From positions 1-64,000 of the forward strand of contig LVLI01000176.1 in the NCBI GenBank assembly GCA_001687465.1: DNA of 64,000 nucleotides. The letters are read 5' to 3'. The DNA comes from Halocafeteria seosinensis (lineage: Eukaryota; Sar; Bigyra; Bicosoecida). Of this stretch, positions 11,428 to 23,700 are shown one piece after another. The notes beneath the pieces are model-generated. The model saw nothing but the letters and a program-made list of their open reading frames with translations. It was not told the DNA's origin and did no database searches. The translations under genes were made by a program, and so were the position numbers. The stretch's first letter is position 1; each line of letters begins with the position of its first letter.

Positions 11428-14400
11428 CTAGGAAGCAGGCCCTTTCTCTTTTAGTTTTTCCCACATCTGTCTCTCAACCCATGTGTACGTGATGAATGGC
11501 AACGCGGGATAGTTAGACCATCCTTGAGCAGTGTTGGGGCCCCATGGAATGGGGCTTCGTACACTGGGTGGCTGTATTGGAGATTGTGCTATTGCCAGAA
11601 TTGTTCGCGTAAGAGCTTATCAACTCTGCTGCAGTCCTTTTAAACTAGGCCCGCTCCGATTGAGTTCCTTGGAAGCTTGGTAAATACACCAAGGGGCCCG
11701 GGCAGCTATCCAGAGGCGCGCAAGAGTCTCTACGTCTTTTCCGCCCTGAAATTGCTTCATAAAGGGTGTTGTTACGGGGGTCAGCATAGACGGCAAATTA
11801 GACACCCGCGAAGTCGTTGATTTCTGAGCTACCTGTTGCAAAAATTCGGCCGCCTCAAATGATCTTGCTGTCGTGTGAGCTTTCAGATAATCGAATCCAA
11901 AATTCCTTATGTTAGCTTTACGTTCCTTAGCTCTCTCAATTTGAACTTGCCGAATTAGCTTACTCTGCTGGCTACTCAGGAGATCCTTGCTGTTGGGATT
12001 CCGGGAATCCGAGCGGTCAGGCATCCAAGAAACTTCATAAGTGCTCTCATACTCCGCATTACCACTGGACTGGCGGTTCATTGCGTCAAAAAATTTAAGT
12101 GAAATTTCATCCATATTATCTAAGGAAGTCTGTAAGCTGCTTTCCAATCGATCTCCACTGATGAATGCATACTCGTAGTTGTGCCCCTGATTCACTTTAG
12201 TTGCTACCTCAACCCCACTCTCAGGTGCGACGATCTCGTCGGTAACTGGTATTTCAGCAGCAGCTTCGAAATGAGGCTGTGCCTCATCAAAAAAGGGAGT
12301 TGTATCAAAACTCTCTTCCTTCATTTGGCTTCGCGACCTAAGCTCCGGGCGCTTCCCTGCTAATATGCTCCGCGAGAGAGGCTGCAGCTGGCGCATGGAT
12401 TGGTCGATGTTTCGGAGTACCTCGATTTCGTGTGACCAGTAGAACTCTCCAAAATACTCTTCATAAACATGTGCTCTGATTGCTCTTATGACTCGACTGT
12501 TGCTTTTCGGAAACCGCGGTTGCTGCGGATGGAGTTCCAATCCCCACAGATACCATTCCACAGGCAAACCGACCTCTCCTAAAGCAGCTGATACTGGCTT
12601 CGTCGATATAGCCTCTGAGTTCTGTGTTGCTTCTAACCTATCGGCGAGTGCTTTCCACTCAGAAATGACCTTCTGCACGGTGTACTGCTGCATTAATGGC
12701 ACCGCAAACCTGATCCAGTTCGCGTAACCTTCAGCTGTTGCCTTGTTCCGGTAGTACCCTAGGACCGGATGTGGAATAGGTTCCCCCAACATGTTGCGAC
12801 GAGTGAATACGAAGCAATTGCCATGCTGGCCAGCGGCTATTTCCGGATGGGAAACATCAGTATGGTCAACGGCCGGGGGGACCGAGCTAGAATGAACGTT
12901 GGCAGCATATGTTGCGGATGGTGATTCAACAGACATTAACAGCGCTTGTGCCTCTGATACCTCACGAGGCATACGATCTATGGACCTTGACCGTTCTCGC
13001 CTGCCATTATCGGAGCTTGCTTCTTTCGGCGTGGCAAGCTGCGGAACTTGATGCCTTTTCCTTTGCCAATGACTCAAGGTGCGGGCAGTTTTAGTCTTCA
13101 GAGCACGGATGGCTTCAGGTTCGCCCTGGTCGGGTTTCTCTTGCTGTTCCCGAGCGTACATCGCCTTTCTCAGTGGCCAAGGCAAGGGCTTCCCCAAACA
13201 CACAACATTATGCATGTCTTCCGTCAAACGGAGCTCATCCCGCAGAAGCCCGAAATTGGCCAATTTAAAGCTATCCATCCACTTTTGAGAGTTTTCTCTT
13301 CTGGCCTTGCTCAAATTGTTTACAAGCACGCTCGCGTTCTTTTCAAGTTTCGAGCTTCTAGTTTCTTCATTCAACTCTCGCAGACAGCGCACGCGATTCG
13401 CAAACTCCTCATCAATGTTAGGGCGTGTAAGTGCCTCTGTGGACGTTGTAGCAGACTGTTCATTGTCGCGCCGAAGTTTTGCCAGAGCTGAAGATAGAGC
13501 ACTCGCCGGATCTTTTCTTCGCTCATTGTGCTCGTGAGAAGAATTGGAACCAGTTTCGTTGATTGGATGGATAGAACCCCAGGGCCACATCCATCCATTA
13601 GGCCTATCTGATTCAAAAGCGGCAAAGCCCCGCCCAATTGTATCTAGGAATTGCGGGTTCGCAGAAGGAAGGCTATCCGCATCATCTTCAGTTAGGGAAA
13701 TACCGGACACACTCCCATTGCGGAGAGCAGCACTATGTGGGGGCTGTAACCTTTTAAAAGTGGGACCACTTGGACGGAATACAAAATTTGCAGAAGATAA
13801 CGAGCGTTCGACAAAGTCTGAGGCTTGTTGAGTGCACTGAGATAGGAAATCTTCCCACCTTGAATCCGACGCTAAGCTCCGGAATTTGTGCCCGACAACT
13901 ACATATTTCGTGTATTCCTTCCTGCCAACGAATACCGCTGGTTGAACCACATATTTTAACAAATATTCAGCTTGATGAGCCAAAACTGAACGATGAGCAT
14001 GCTCGGATCCGTCGAGCTGTTTAGAATCAAACATTTCAAGTTTGCTCGAATCGTCTTGGACGAACTCAAAAGGTGGAAGATTCCCCTCAACCCATTCCTG
14101 CAGACTCTTTACAAAGACCTCCACAGATGTAGCTGCAGAGGAAGGGCGCACTAACGAGGCGCTATTTACTCTGAACTTAACGAAGTCGATGATCTCCGCA
14201 TCCTTCCATAAAAATAGCGGGATTTCTGTTTTATCTAAGCCCTGTGGAAGCAGTCCGCAATAGCCATGATGTAAACCCCACTCCCTTGCCTGTTTAAGGA
14301 TCATCCTGTGTTCAAAATACGTCTCAGAAAACGAAGATATTGGATCAACTCTTAGAGAGTATTCGGGTGATTTTGTTGAAGTGGTGCCTGAGGCTGCTCT

Positions 14401-17148
14401 TATTTGGCGAAGCCTGGAAGCGCCATCTCCAGGAGCTTCGACCTCTGGTTGTGAAGAGAATAGGTTTTCAGTTTTTCCCAGCACCGTCTTTATCATATCT
14501 AACTCATTCGTGTGAGAAAGAGTAAATGACGAAGTCATTTGCCTGTTTAATAATTCATTGCGGTCTCGTGGAAAGACGGCGAAGTCTCGATACTTTGGCT
14601 CAAGGTCTGTACCTCTTGCTGAGGACGAAGCTCCTGGGACTTCGCTGTGAAACAGCTTATATGCTTCCCGAATGTACGCTAATGCAATATACGCTTGCTG
14701 GTTTTTATCGCTTGCCCATAACTCCTCCTCTTTCAACAAGTCAACAAGTTTTCCAAGAGGACCTTCTTCCTCCATCATCTCTTCCTTTTCAAGCAAGTAG
14801 TAAAGCCAGTTAGACCGATCCGAGGATTCGGATTTTTCAGAGTTCATTGCAACTTTCAGTTTGTTAAGCCCTTCCCTCCAAAATCCATCATTGACTGATG
14901 ACAACAAACGGAAAAGACCATCAACGTTGCCATCGTCTATTAGAGAAACTATAACGCTATCCAACACATTATAAGGCATTTGGTGGGAGCCCATCGGTTG
15001 TGAAGCCACTGAAGTACTGTTGGTCCACTCGTAGAGATCCCATACTGCGCTGAACGGAAGTCGATTTTGAACAGCCATTTGTATCAAGTTCTGCTGTTCC
15101 GACATAGCTATAGGAGCAAAAAACGAATCAGCATGCAGGAGGGCTTTTAGCGTAAATCCTTCTTCTGTATTAGCTGAACTTAGACTCTCGTGCATGTGCC
15201 GAACGCGGACATCAATGTCCTTGACCTGCTCCACAACAGTTTTGAGTTGTGTATCGATATCCACTCCACTAAGTTCAGTACTTTCATTGCTTTTCATTCT
15301 TCCAATAACAGTTATATGCGCAGCGAGCATCTCCGATAGAGTTGGGGCCGGGAACAATTGAGTAAGCACCCGGATAGCATTGGGCTGCGTCTCAAGCGAC
15401 TTTAGAGATGGGAATCCGGACCGAGCTTCGCCATCCAACAGCTGGAGAGATCCCTGGATGCCGTCATGTATTATCTTCCACGAAATATGTATTTCGGTCA
15501 GCGATTCACCGCCAGGGACTTTCAGGAGGTCACATGAACGGCACAGATATGACAGTAGTAACCGGGCATCCATTACCTCGGAAGCCTCCGTACTAAGGTT
15601 GGAGCACAGGGCTCGTCCTTTGGAGGCGTCCATTTCAAACGCTTCCATTGCATAATCAAACGTTTTAAAGCAAGTACAGGTACCAAAGAAGTTCCGAAAG
15701 CTCTCTCGGGAGATTTCGTTTCGGTCGAAAAGCGTGCCCAATAGCGGGACGAGGTTTTGGCAAAATGTTCTACTCTTATTCGCGAGTAAGGAATTCTCCC
15801 TGACGCAGTTGAAAACACTTTCCATCAACGGATCGAAGATACCCTCTTCAACGAGATGAGACGACCTATCGAACCTCTGGGAAGAAAATAGCGTCGGAGT
15901 ATCTATGCTACGTGAGGCTAGTCCAAACATCCAAACGGATGGTAGGAGCCCACGTTCATCACAAAGAAGTCGCGAGACAAGTGAAGCCATATATTCACTT
16001 TGCAAGCATTCATACTTAGCATCATGTAGAAAATGGGTTAGCAACTCCTCAACATCAGTCTCGTAATCGGGTGCATCGTGTTGCATGAGTTGTAGAAGTA
16101 TTTCTGCATGGAGGGCTCCTTCGTAGAAGCTTCTAGTCGACATATCAACCAGCTTTGCTTGCTGAAAACGCTGAATCTGCTTTCGCAAATCCGCACTAGA
16201 GCCATTGGTGCATGCGTGTAGCAACTCAACGGATTCGATTTCGTTCTCCAGTGACGCAAGTCTCTTGTCATCATTACTCTGTTTCAGCGATCTTACTAGC
16301 TGTCGAAGAGCTTGCCACAACTCTGTAATACCTAAGCCACTCGATAAGCCTGAAGGGATTAACGATTTCAAATGACGTATGTCTTCTGAGGAACAGTGCA
16401 CCTCCAACGTGTCATTCCCATTTCCCCGCATTATGGGGTATCCCTTGAGCGCATCACATGCTTTATCAGGCAACCCAGCTTTATAAAGCACCACCGCAGA
16501 GTATACCCATGGAATATCACTGTGGCTTATTTCAAGTTCATTCCGCATACTTCCAAGGACATGTGGTAGCTTGGAAAGCTCAGGGGAAGTGGAGTGCTGC
16601 ACGGCAGTCACGTACGCGTAACAAAGATGCCGATCACGCACACCGTCGCGAGGTAACATCTCAGCTAAAGACCAAATACTCTGCACGAGCACCAACCAAT
16701 CAGTAAGTATCAAACTGAAGGAAAAGATATAACCCCCACGTACTTTTGCTACTGTCCACGACGGGGCCTCCCGACTCTTCTGAATAGCTAGCTCCACGAG
16801 TCCACTGAGGCTCGATTCAGGCTCCTTATTTGTTTTGTGCTTTTGTAGATAGCGAAAACAATTGACTGCCACATTGAGATCTTTTTGCTCCCTTATCGCT
16901 TCATCCAATCTTTCTTCGAGTTTCTCCAATGCCTCCTCCTTGCTTCCAGTTCCGGCACAGAACTCACGACGCCAAGGTACACATATCTTCCTGTCCCTTG
17001 CTTGAAACGAAGCGTGCTGGCTTCGCCCACATGTCCATGAGGATCCCACCGAAGCTGTAGAGGGCCTCAAAACTGTGGGCCATGCTGGCCTGCTCCCTCG
17101 TAAGGAAGCTGGGCGATGATATTTGGGAACCAGATACGAAGGCCTCAT
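11428..17148 (-). CDS. Very large protein of unknown function, probably organelle-targeted
   Basis: The body of the gene (17148 down to about 11690) is one open frame of about 1820 codons; I do not recognise the family. A Ser/Arg/Ala-rich, acid-poor N-terminus (MRPSYLVPKYHRPASLRG onward) looks like a mitochondrial or plastid presequence. The rest is mainly helical with no clear repeat, and a disordered segment lies near 13000-13600. A 63-nt in-frame intron (16681-16743; GTACGT donor, GTGCAG acceptor) is hidden inside the frame. The C-terminus is uncertain. A 61-nt intron (11629-11689) would end the protein at 11589. A 126-nt intron (11564-11689) would instead join a convincing exon ending GWSNYPALPF...EKLKEKGPAS at 11428. 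A strongly basic alternative N-terminus begins at 17260 in another frame. Confidence 0.6.
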
Positions 17149-17260
17149 TCTGGGACGAGGGTTCTCTCCAATGATAATTTCTCCATGATGATAGACCTCC
17201 CCCAATAGTGTGTAATTCAGATAAGCGAATCAATCTGATACTCCTCGGATAAAGTTGCAT

Positions 17261-18177
17261 AGAGGACACAATACAGCCGTGTCAGCTCGCTCGCAGGACA
17301 TTCACATTCACAGTCTCCTCCAGAATGCGTCACGCGGCGCCGTCATTCAATGACGGTCATTCGGCATTGTGCATACTGATTATGGCATGGGTTGAAAGAA
17401 CGTTTCCATGATATAACAAGAGAGAAGGATGTGATTGTTAATGGTACCTGCATGTCGCTGTCACATTGTGTATTGTAAACCCAAGCATTCGGCATTAACT
17501 AACTCGTTCCCCGCCACCAAACTATTGAGAAGGGTGAGTAGCCTTCAATCAAGAAAAATTGAAACCCTGGTCATAGATACATCTGCTAGAACAATCTCGT
17601 GCTAATAACATGAGTAGCCCGTAGGCCCTCATGAAGTTCTCAACAATGACATGTGTGTTCCACTTGAACCCTTTCGTCTACCCACACAAGTACTGGAGCG
17701 TACACCCCCACATAATGGCCCACGTTACTCGAACGAGCACGTATTTGACTTGTGTTACCTACATAATACAGGGAAAAGAAAAACGCGCCATCCCTACACA
17801 CTTCAAGTTCACATGCGACCCGTCTACCATCAAGCGCCTCAAACTTCCTCAGAAAATACAAGGATTGTGTGCTGTGCACGTCAGGGTATCTCCATACAGT
17901 TTTTTTTCACACATGTATCCGTTTTGGGTGTATGTAGGTAAGACAGCATACCGAGGAGTAAAAGATTGTACGACCGCACTGTGAGCTGAAAAACTGTACT
18001 TCAATTCATCGCAGTCTCTGTATTTGCTGAGGAGTATTCCCCCACAGAGGGAGCCAAGGGGGCTCCACATCTTTGCACCACTTCCCCTCGCTATTGGGCT
18101 GCTTCTTGTACCCCGGGGATTGGAAGAACGGAGCACTGGCTCCTTCCTGGCTAGAACAGTTACACCGCTGCTGAAAA
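17261..18177. other. Intergenic, no gene seen
   Basis: A divergent spacer between the large minus-strand gene and the FAIM-like gene. The longest frame (about 117 codons from 17631) has no recognisable features, and another open frame overlaps it on the opposite strand. It probably holds both promoters. Confidence 0.45.
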
Positions 18178-19103
18178 ATGCCCACAAATAAGAAGCAGTG
18201 GTGCTTCGTCGCCGGAGATAAAAGGTACGACGAAGTCCGATGCTACAGTGGTTCTCTTATTGGAGGGCTGAAGCAACTATGTTAAGGTTTGTTGATGTCT
18301 GCTTGTTGACTCCCGAACAGGCACACCGTGGAGGTAGAACACAATGTTATCACGGGGAAACAAGTAATCAAACGAAATGGCGAGGTCATTCATTACGTTA
18401 AAGCAAAATATCAGCTAACAGGTATGTTGACTTTCGTGATCTACTGCTAGTTTCCACGTGTATGAAAATACCGTCCTCCGCAGGAGACGTGTCATTCAAG
18501 ATCGAAGAAATGCCAGCGAAACTCTCAATACAAGCTGAGGGTACGTCAGGAGTACAAATGGGTAATAGGAGAGGGTTGCTAGAAAAATATCCTAATGCTG
18601 GTTCTTCGCAGACACTAGCGTCGTTGGAGGGTTCCGGTACCTTCTGCTCCTGAACGGGTCTCTCGTCACCCCGCACGTTCCTTCGCAAAACTTGGAGAAT
18701 TACTATGTCACATGTCTCTACGAGGACGGACGAAAAGAAACAGTAAATGTTCAGTTTGATCATGATACTTTTGACGTTTGGGTCGATGACACTCGGCTTA
18801 ACCCGGATAAAGGTGAAATTGAAGCTGATTTCTTGGAAGTAAGTACGCTATCTTATTCAGCGGATGCGAGTGCATTGCACACGTCGACAGTTGTTAATAC
18901 AGGATGGATGCGAAGGAAGCCTCTACAAGTTTTTTTTACCCAACCAGTGCCCGGCCCACATACAGGTAATACCTTCCAGCGGTAGGAAGGGTAGCAGAGC
19001 TCGTCTTTTTGTGGGCAAGGATTTGCATGAAGTTGCAGCAGGTGATGATAATGGCCAGAAAAATTCCATTGCACCTCCACCATCTTCGGATATCGTTGGA
19101 TAA
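18178..19103 (+). CDS. FAIM-like protein (Fas apoptotic inhibitory molecule family)
   Basis: Five exons (18178-18224, 18321-18421, 18484-18540, 18612-18838, 18903-19103) join in phase to 210 residues; FAIM proteins are about 180-200. The two-half beta-sandwich pattern is visible. In the first half, HTVEVEHNVITGKQVIKRNG parallels the EFEHGTTSGKRVVYVDG strand-turn-strand of animal FAIM. In the second half, DHDTFDVWVDDTRL parallels the conserved DAMDVWCNG motif, followed by hydrophobic strands ending LFVGKDLHEV. In animals FAIM protects cells from stress-induced death and protein aggregation and has no known enzymatic activity; its role in a protist is unknown. A ~25-residue disordered tail is added. 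Introns are 62-96 nt. Confidence 0.8.
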
Positions 19104-19299
19104 TAAGGCTTTCCACTTAGTAGATAACTACCGTCACACACCTTGATTGGTCAAAAGCTGCTACGCTGATGAGTTGTGAGTTGCAACTGTTACACTTCCC
19201 CGACTCGAGCTGCTAGAGTGTTTAGAAGTGTGAGAATTGTAAGAGTGGAGATGAGACCAATCCTAGTTGATAGTTTTTCTTAAAGAGCCAAACCGGACA

Positions 19300-20531
19300 A
19301 TGACAAGTAGAACCGTCGCTAATAATGATGCTGAATTAGACAATAATAATGATAATAATGGTCCAAATAAATTCGATGCAAAGTACTTTGGATATCAACC
19401 GCCACAGCTGCTCCTCCGTCAACTGCAGTCCATTGAATCACAGCTGTTTACAGCATTCCAGCACTGTTCCATCGAGAGCAAGTCTAGATATACGGATAAT
19501 GTAGAGGATGGAGAGCACCCTCACGCGCCTAGAATCAACCTAGGTAAGCTCCATGTGGCTCTAATATTGGCCAGAAGGCTCGTCCCAGAGCATGGAGCGA
19601 TACTTCAAAGAGCGAAATGGTCCCTGGTAGTGGACCAGCAGAGGCAGAGTAGGGGCGATATGGACAATCACGTCATTGAGAAATATGGAGAAGATATAAG
19701 GAAGCATGAAGTGAACCAGGAGAGACTGAAAACCCTGCTGGCGAATGGTCAGCAGGTGTATGAGCAGAAGGAAAAGGAGACCAAAGAATTACAGAAGCGC
19801 ATCGATAAGGCACAAAGGGAACAACAGGAGGAAGAAGAGGAGGATAGAGGAACAGAGCAAAGTGAAGAAGGCGAAGCCCACACCACTTCAGCGGAGGAAT
19901 CCGGTCCGGCAACGGAAGACAGCTCGACACAGCGTGGGCACATTGAGGAGGACGATGATCAAGGCATTCATGAACTTTCTCATCAAAAGCGAGTCTCATC
20001 GTCACTACAGAGAACTCGAGACCTTATGTCTCAAGAAATGGAACGGATGTCATCATTGGCGAGTGTACTTGGTAAGCTTCATAGACCAACCAATTATGAG
20101 CGTATTCCAACTATATGGTTGATGTCTGCAGACGAAACGGGGCAATACCTAAGTGGAACCGTGGAAGAGCACACGGCATTTGGCGCCGACACCTCTGAAT
20201 CCCAGCAAGTTCTACGGCGATTACGCGTAAGTGTCTCCCTCGATGATGAGTGGCTACGGAAATTCACTGTTTCCATGATACCGATTGGTGCCGACAGAGA
20301 GAAAACATGATCGATAAAGCAGTGATCGGATTCGGCATGGCGATATTCTTTTCGACAGTACTTTATATATGGTACAAGCGTTTCAGCTGGATATATGGCT
20401 GGATCGTCCTTTTGTTCGATTATGTGATTTACTTGTTACGCTTGCTGCTTATGTACACACCATTAGATGGTCTGAATGGCGAGCCCCATGACCCCCAGGG
20501 CGTGTTATCCTCTCAAGAAGCCTCTTCGTAG
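19300..20531 (+). CDS. SEC20-type SNARE protein
   Basis: Three exons (19300-20071, 20132-20226, 20298-20531) give 366 residues. A long N-terminal helical/coiled region rich in Glu/Gln/Lys comes first. A SNARE-like heptad stretch follows (SSSLQRTRDLMSQEMERMSS, continuing through LRRLRERENMIDK). Next is a transmembrane helix (AVIGFGMAIFFSTVLYIWY), then a second hydrophobic stretch and a short tail. The pattern of QxTRxLMxQExERxxS, a ~60-residue coil and a C-terminal anchor fits the Sec20/BNIP1 family, an ER Q-SNARE for Golgi-to-ER retrograde vesicles. Alpha-COP, whose vesicles it would receive, is encoded in the same window. USE1 is the main alternative. The second hydrophobic stretch after the anchor is unusual. 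Confidence 0.65.
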
Positions 20532-20784
20532 TTCCAGCTTTGGAGAAGACGCCTATGAGATTGTTGCAGACTTGCGACCCCGTATTCCAACTTCCGAAAT
20601 AAAATCAATTCCCAAAGCGGTCACATTGACTGTATTGGTCAATGCTTCCCGAACATTCTCAAATAAGTTAACCCGGGAGGCTTACCCTAGCCACTTGCAT
20701 GTTTAGAATTCACTGAGCCAAACACGTTTGAACCACGCCTGCAACTGTCTCCCGAAGAAAAAAAAAAGTCCACATGTCATGCAT

Positions 20785-23700
20785 TCATCCGTGTCTTCTA
20801 CGCCGTGTGCTAGCCGATGACACTTTTTCTGGAGAACACCGAGCATGAACAGAATCGGTTTGGTTCCGACTGAATTGATTGAACAGTCTCCACGCATCGT
20901 CTACAGCAGCTCGAGCCTCCACTGTTTTCCTTGACGACTGAGGGATAGCTGCAAAAGTGCCAGCACTGCTGCTTGCCGGAGATGCTTTCGTAGGACACAA
21001 GTCAGATTGTGCATTTATGCACTTGCTGACTGAGTATTGTAGGCCACGATACTGACTTTCTTTAACGGTATGGTAAGCCCATGCATCCAGGCGTTTGAGA
21101 AGTACGCTCGAATCAGATTGCCCTCGCTCTAGGGCGGTTATCTCCTGTTCTAACTGAGCGATCGAGTTTCTTATAGCATCAAAGCGGTTCTCGGCAAAAT
21201 CTGAAGGTATAGTTTTTTGGTCTGTATTAGCGGCAGGAGGATCATCTGAGGGAGCTTCAGTAGGAAAGTGATCGCTATCTTCATCCGATTCAAATGGAAT
21301 TTCTTCCACACATGCTTCTAGGGACGGCTCATCGGCGGAATATGTGTGCTGGCTGACCATTTTTTGCCGGGCATTCGAATAAGAGGTATGCCATGCTACA
21401 CGTTGGTGTTTCTTGGGAGATAACCGTTGATGTTCTTCTACCTTCCGTCGCAAGAACCCTAATTCTTCCATCATTGCAGACTTCGCTTTTTCCCCCTGTT
21501 CAGGATCATTGTGGGGTATGTACTGTTCGAGAAGCTTCGTCAGATAATCCAAATATTTTCTTAGCATCCTAGGCTTTTTTCCACGAGTTTTATATTTACC
21601 ATATGCTATCGTGTAGCTCTGCTCCACTGGTACTCCAGTTTCGCGGTTCGACCCATCTGTAGAGGCCCTAGGGGTGCTACAAGGACCAAGTGGTTGCCTC
21701 AAGCTCAGGCTGCGAGAAAAAGTTCTTCTTTCCATACTGCCACCTTTCTGGTCAAGAGTCAAGAGCTTTTTCGGCTTAATTGGTTGCCGTGGAACTCGAT
21801 CCTTTTTGGACTGCTGGAATTTCAGGTAACTGCTATGATCATCGTTCAACATCGCATTGAAAGAATCGGCTTCATCATCCGTTGGGGAGGGACACGTAGC
21901 CTCCATGTGCTCACTAAGCGATTTATCGCGTTGTCTGTAGCTCTCGTCATAATCCGTAAATATCTGGACGGTTTCTATTTGATCCGATTTAGGTTGAACA
22001 GCACCCGAAGTCTCGGTTGCAATGCTATTCGGTACTTTTCGATCCATCGGGGATTCGCCCGTCGTCAACTCAGCTGGATTCGCTTCCCTGGGAGGCGCAC
22101 TTGACCAACTAGACGAGGGCTCTATTCTTACCTGTGGACCTTGTTCGTGCATAAGGGGCATCGCATGCCGGGTGCCTACAAGCTTCGACCCGCATCGGGC
22201 AGCCTGAGCCACCGAGTTCATTCCGGATTCAATGAGGGACGACAGCTGGTTTTGGTTGTTATAAAACCTCCGAGCTAAGCCTTCATAGTGAGGTACCTCT
22301 GACACATCCCCCGAAGTAGGGACAGAGGCGGATTCAGGAAGCGGCAAATCTCCTAACACAAGTTCATGTAGATTTTCATCATCACTCATGACAGAGGACG
22401 TATTCATCAAGGCGTTTCGGAACATGTAGAATTCTGATCGAGTGCTCGGTCTATATCCATCATCGTGGGCAGGCAAAACTTGTGGTACATCCGTCTCATG
22501 TTCGTGTAGAACGGCATCATCACTATCAGGTATGCTCGCAGTACTTTGAAATGAAGGTACATGCTGTACGCTCTCAAATGCTTCCTCCGGGCTTATGGAA
22601 CTGCTGGTCACTACCCGTGTTAACTCGTTCGTCGTTTCGCTTCTAGTTGCAAATGAGTGTGCGTGCTCAGGTATACCGTGTAGCGAGGCGTGGATCCATC
22701 GGCAAAGTAGAGGTTCATCGAAATACGTTCCGTTGGGAACAACGTGACTGTGAAGATATCCGTGAAAAACGGAATGCAGTTCCGTGAGTATTGACAGCAA
22801 GGAACAATCTCCTGAACCACTGGCCCTTCGAATGACGTTCGTCAACTGGGTCTCCAAATATGACAGATACCCGCTTGTGGAGTAGACTCCACTCTGGGAA
22901 CACCAAACCAACCTGGAAATAGCTTCTTCCACGTTTAGCCAAAACCTGTGGCCGTATGCATGTCTAAGCTGCCGTTCTAACTGTCTAAGACGCTTTGTAT
23001 TATGCGGTCGCAAGGCGTTGATGCTCTCACTGGCACCATATACACCAAAAACGACCAGGAGATCAAATGAAGCAATCGATGACATCGATACGGCCTGAGC
23101 AATTAGATCGACAATTATGGCTACCGCCGAATGCGGCAGGGTGTACTCTTCAAAAAATGCAAAGCGAGGTGCTGCCCCATTTTGACACAAGTCCTTTTGA
23201 AAGTTGACCCCATACTGTAAGTATCCAAGAACATCCCATGCAACGCATTGGAACAGTGAATCAAACGCCTCCCTCAGCAAGGCATTGATCTTAGGGATAT
23301 AACCTGATGTTCCCAGTTCCATTCTTGAGGCGCAGTATTGCTTCATCAAAACCATGGCACCTGCAATGTTAAGGGGGCACTGGTCAAGCATTGTAACATC
23401 CCAAAGTAGAGACAGAATATTGATGCAATCATAATAAGTCTGCTTATACATGCGAGCCAGGAATATCACTGCATGAAGTCCCCGTTCCGAAGCTGCTCTC
23501 AGGTCTTTAATTATGTGCTCTTTAGTTTCATACCTCGTCAAACATTCCAGAGAAGCATGAACGTCATCATGCAAAATGTGAGAGCCATCGTCCTCACTAC
23601 TCTTCGGTTTCTCTGTTACCGCATGGCGAGGGAGCCGCGATATTACGCTAGATAGCTGCTTGGACTGATGTCTCGAAACTCGACGGAGGCTTAAACTATC

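Noticed and set aside
15380..16274. Several 60-90-codon frames opposite or beside the large genes
   Set aside because: Shadows of the long coding frame on the minus strand.
17631..17984. Open frame of 117 codons on plus, with an overlapping minus frame
   Set aside because: Composition is not protein-like (Tyr/His/Thr-rich without pattern) and both strands are open, as expected by chance.
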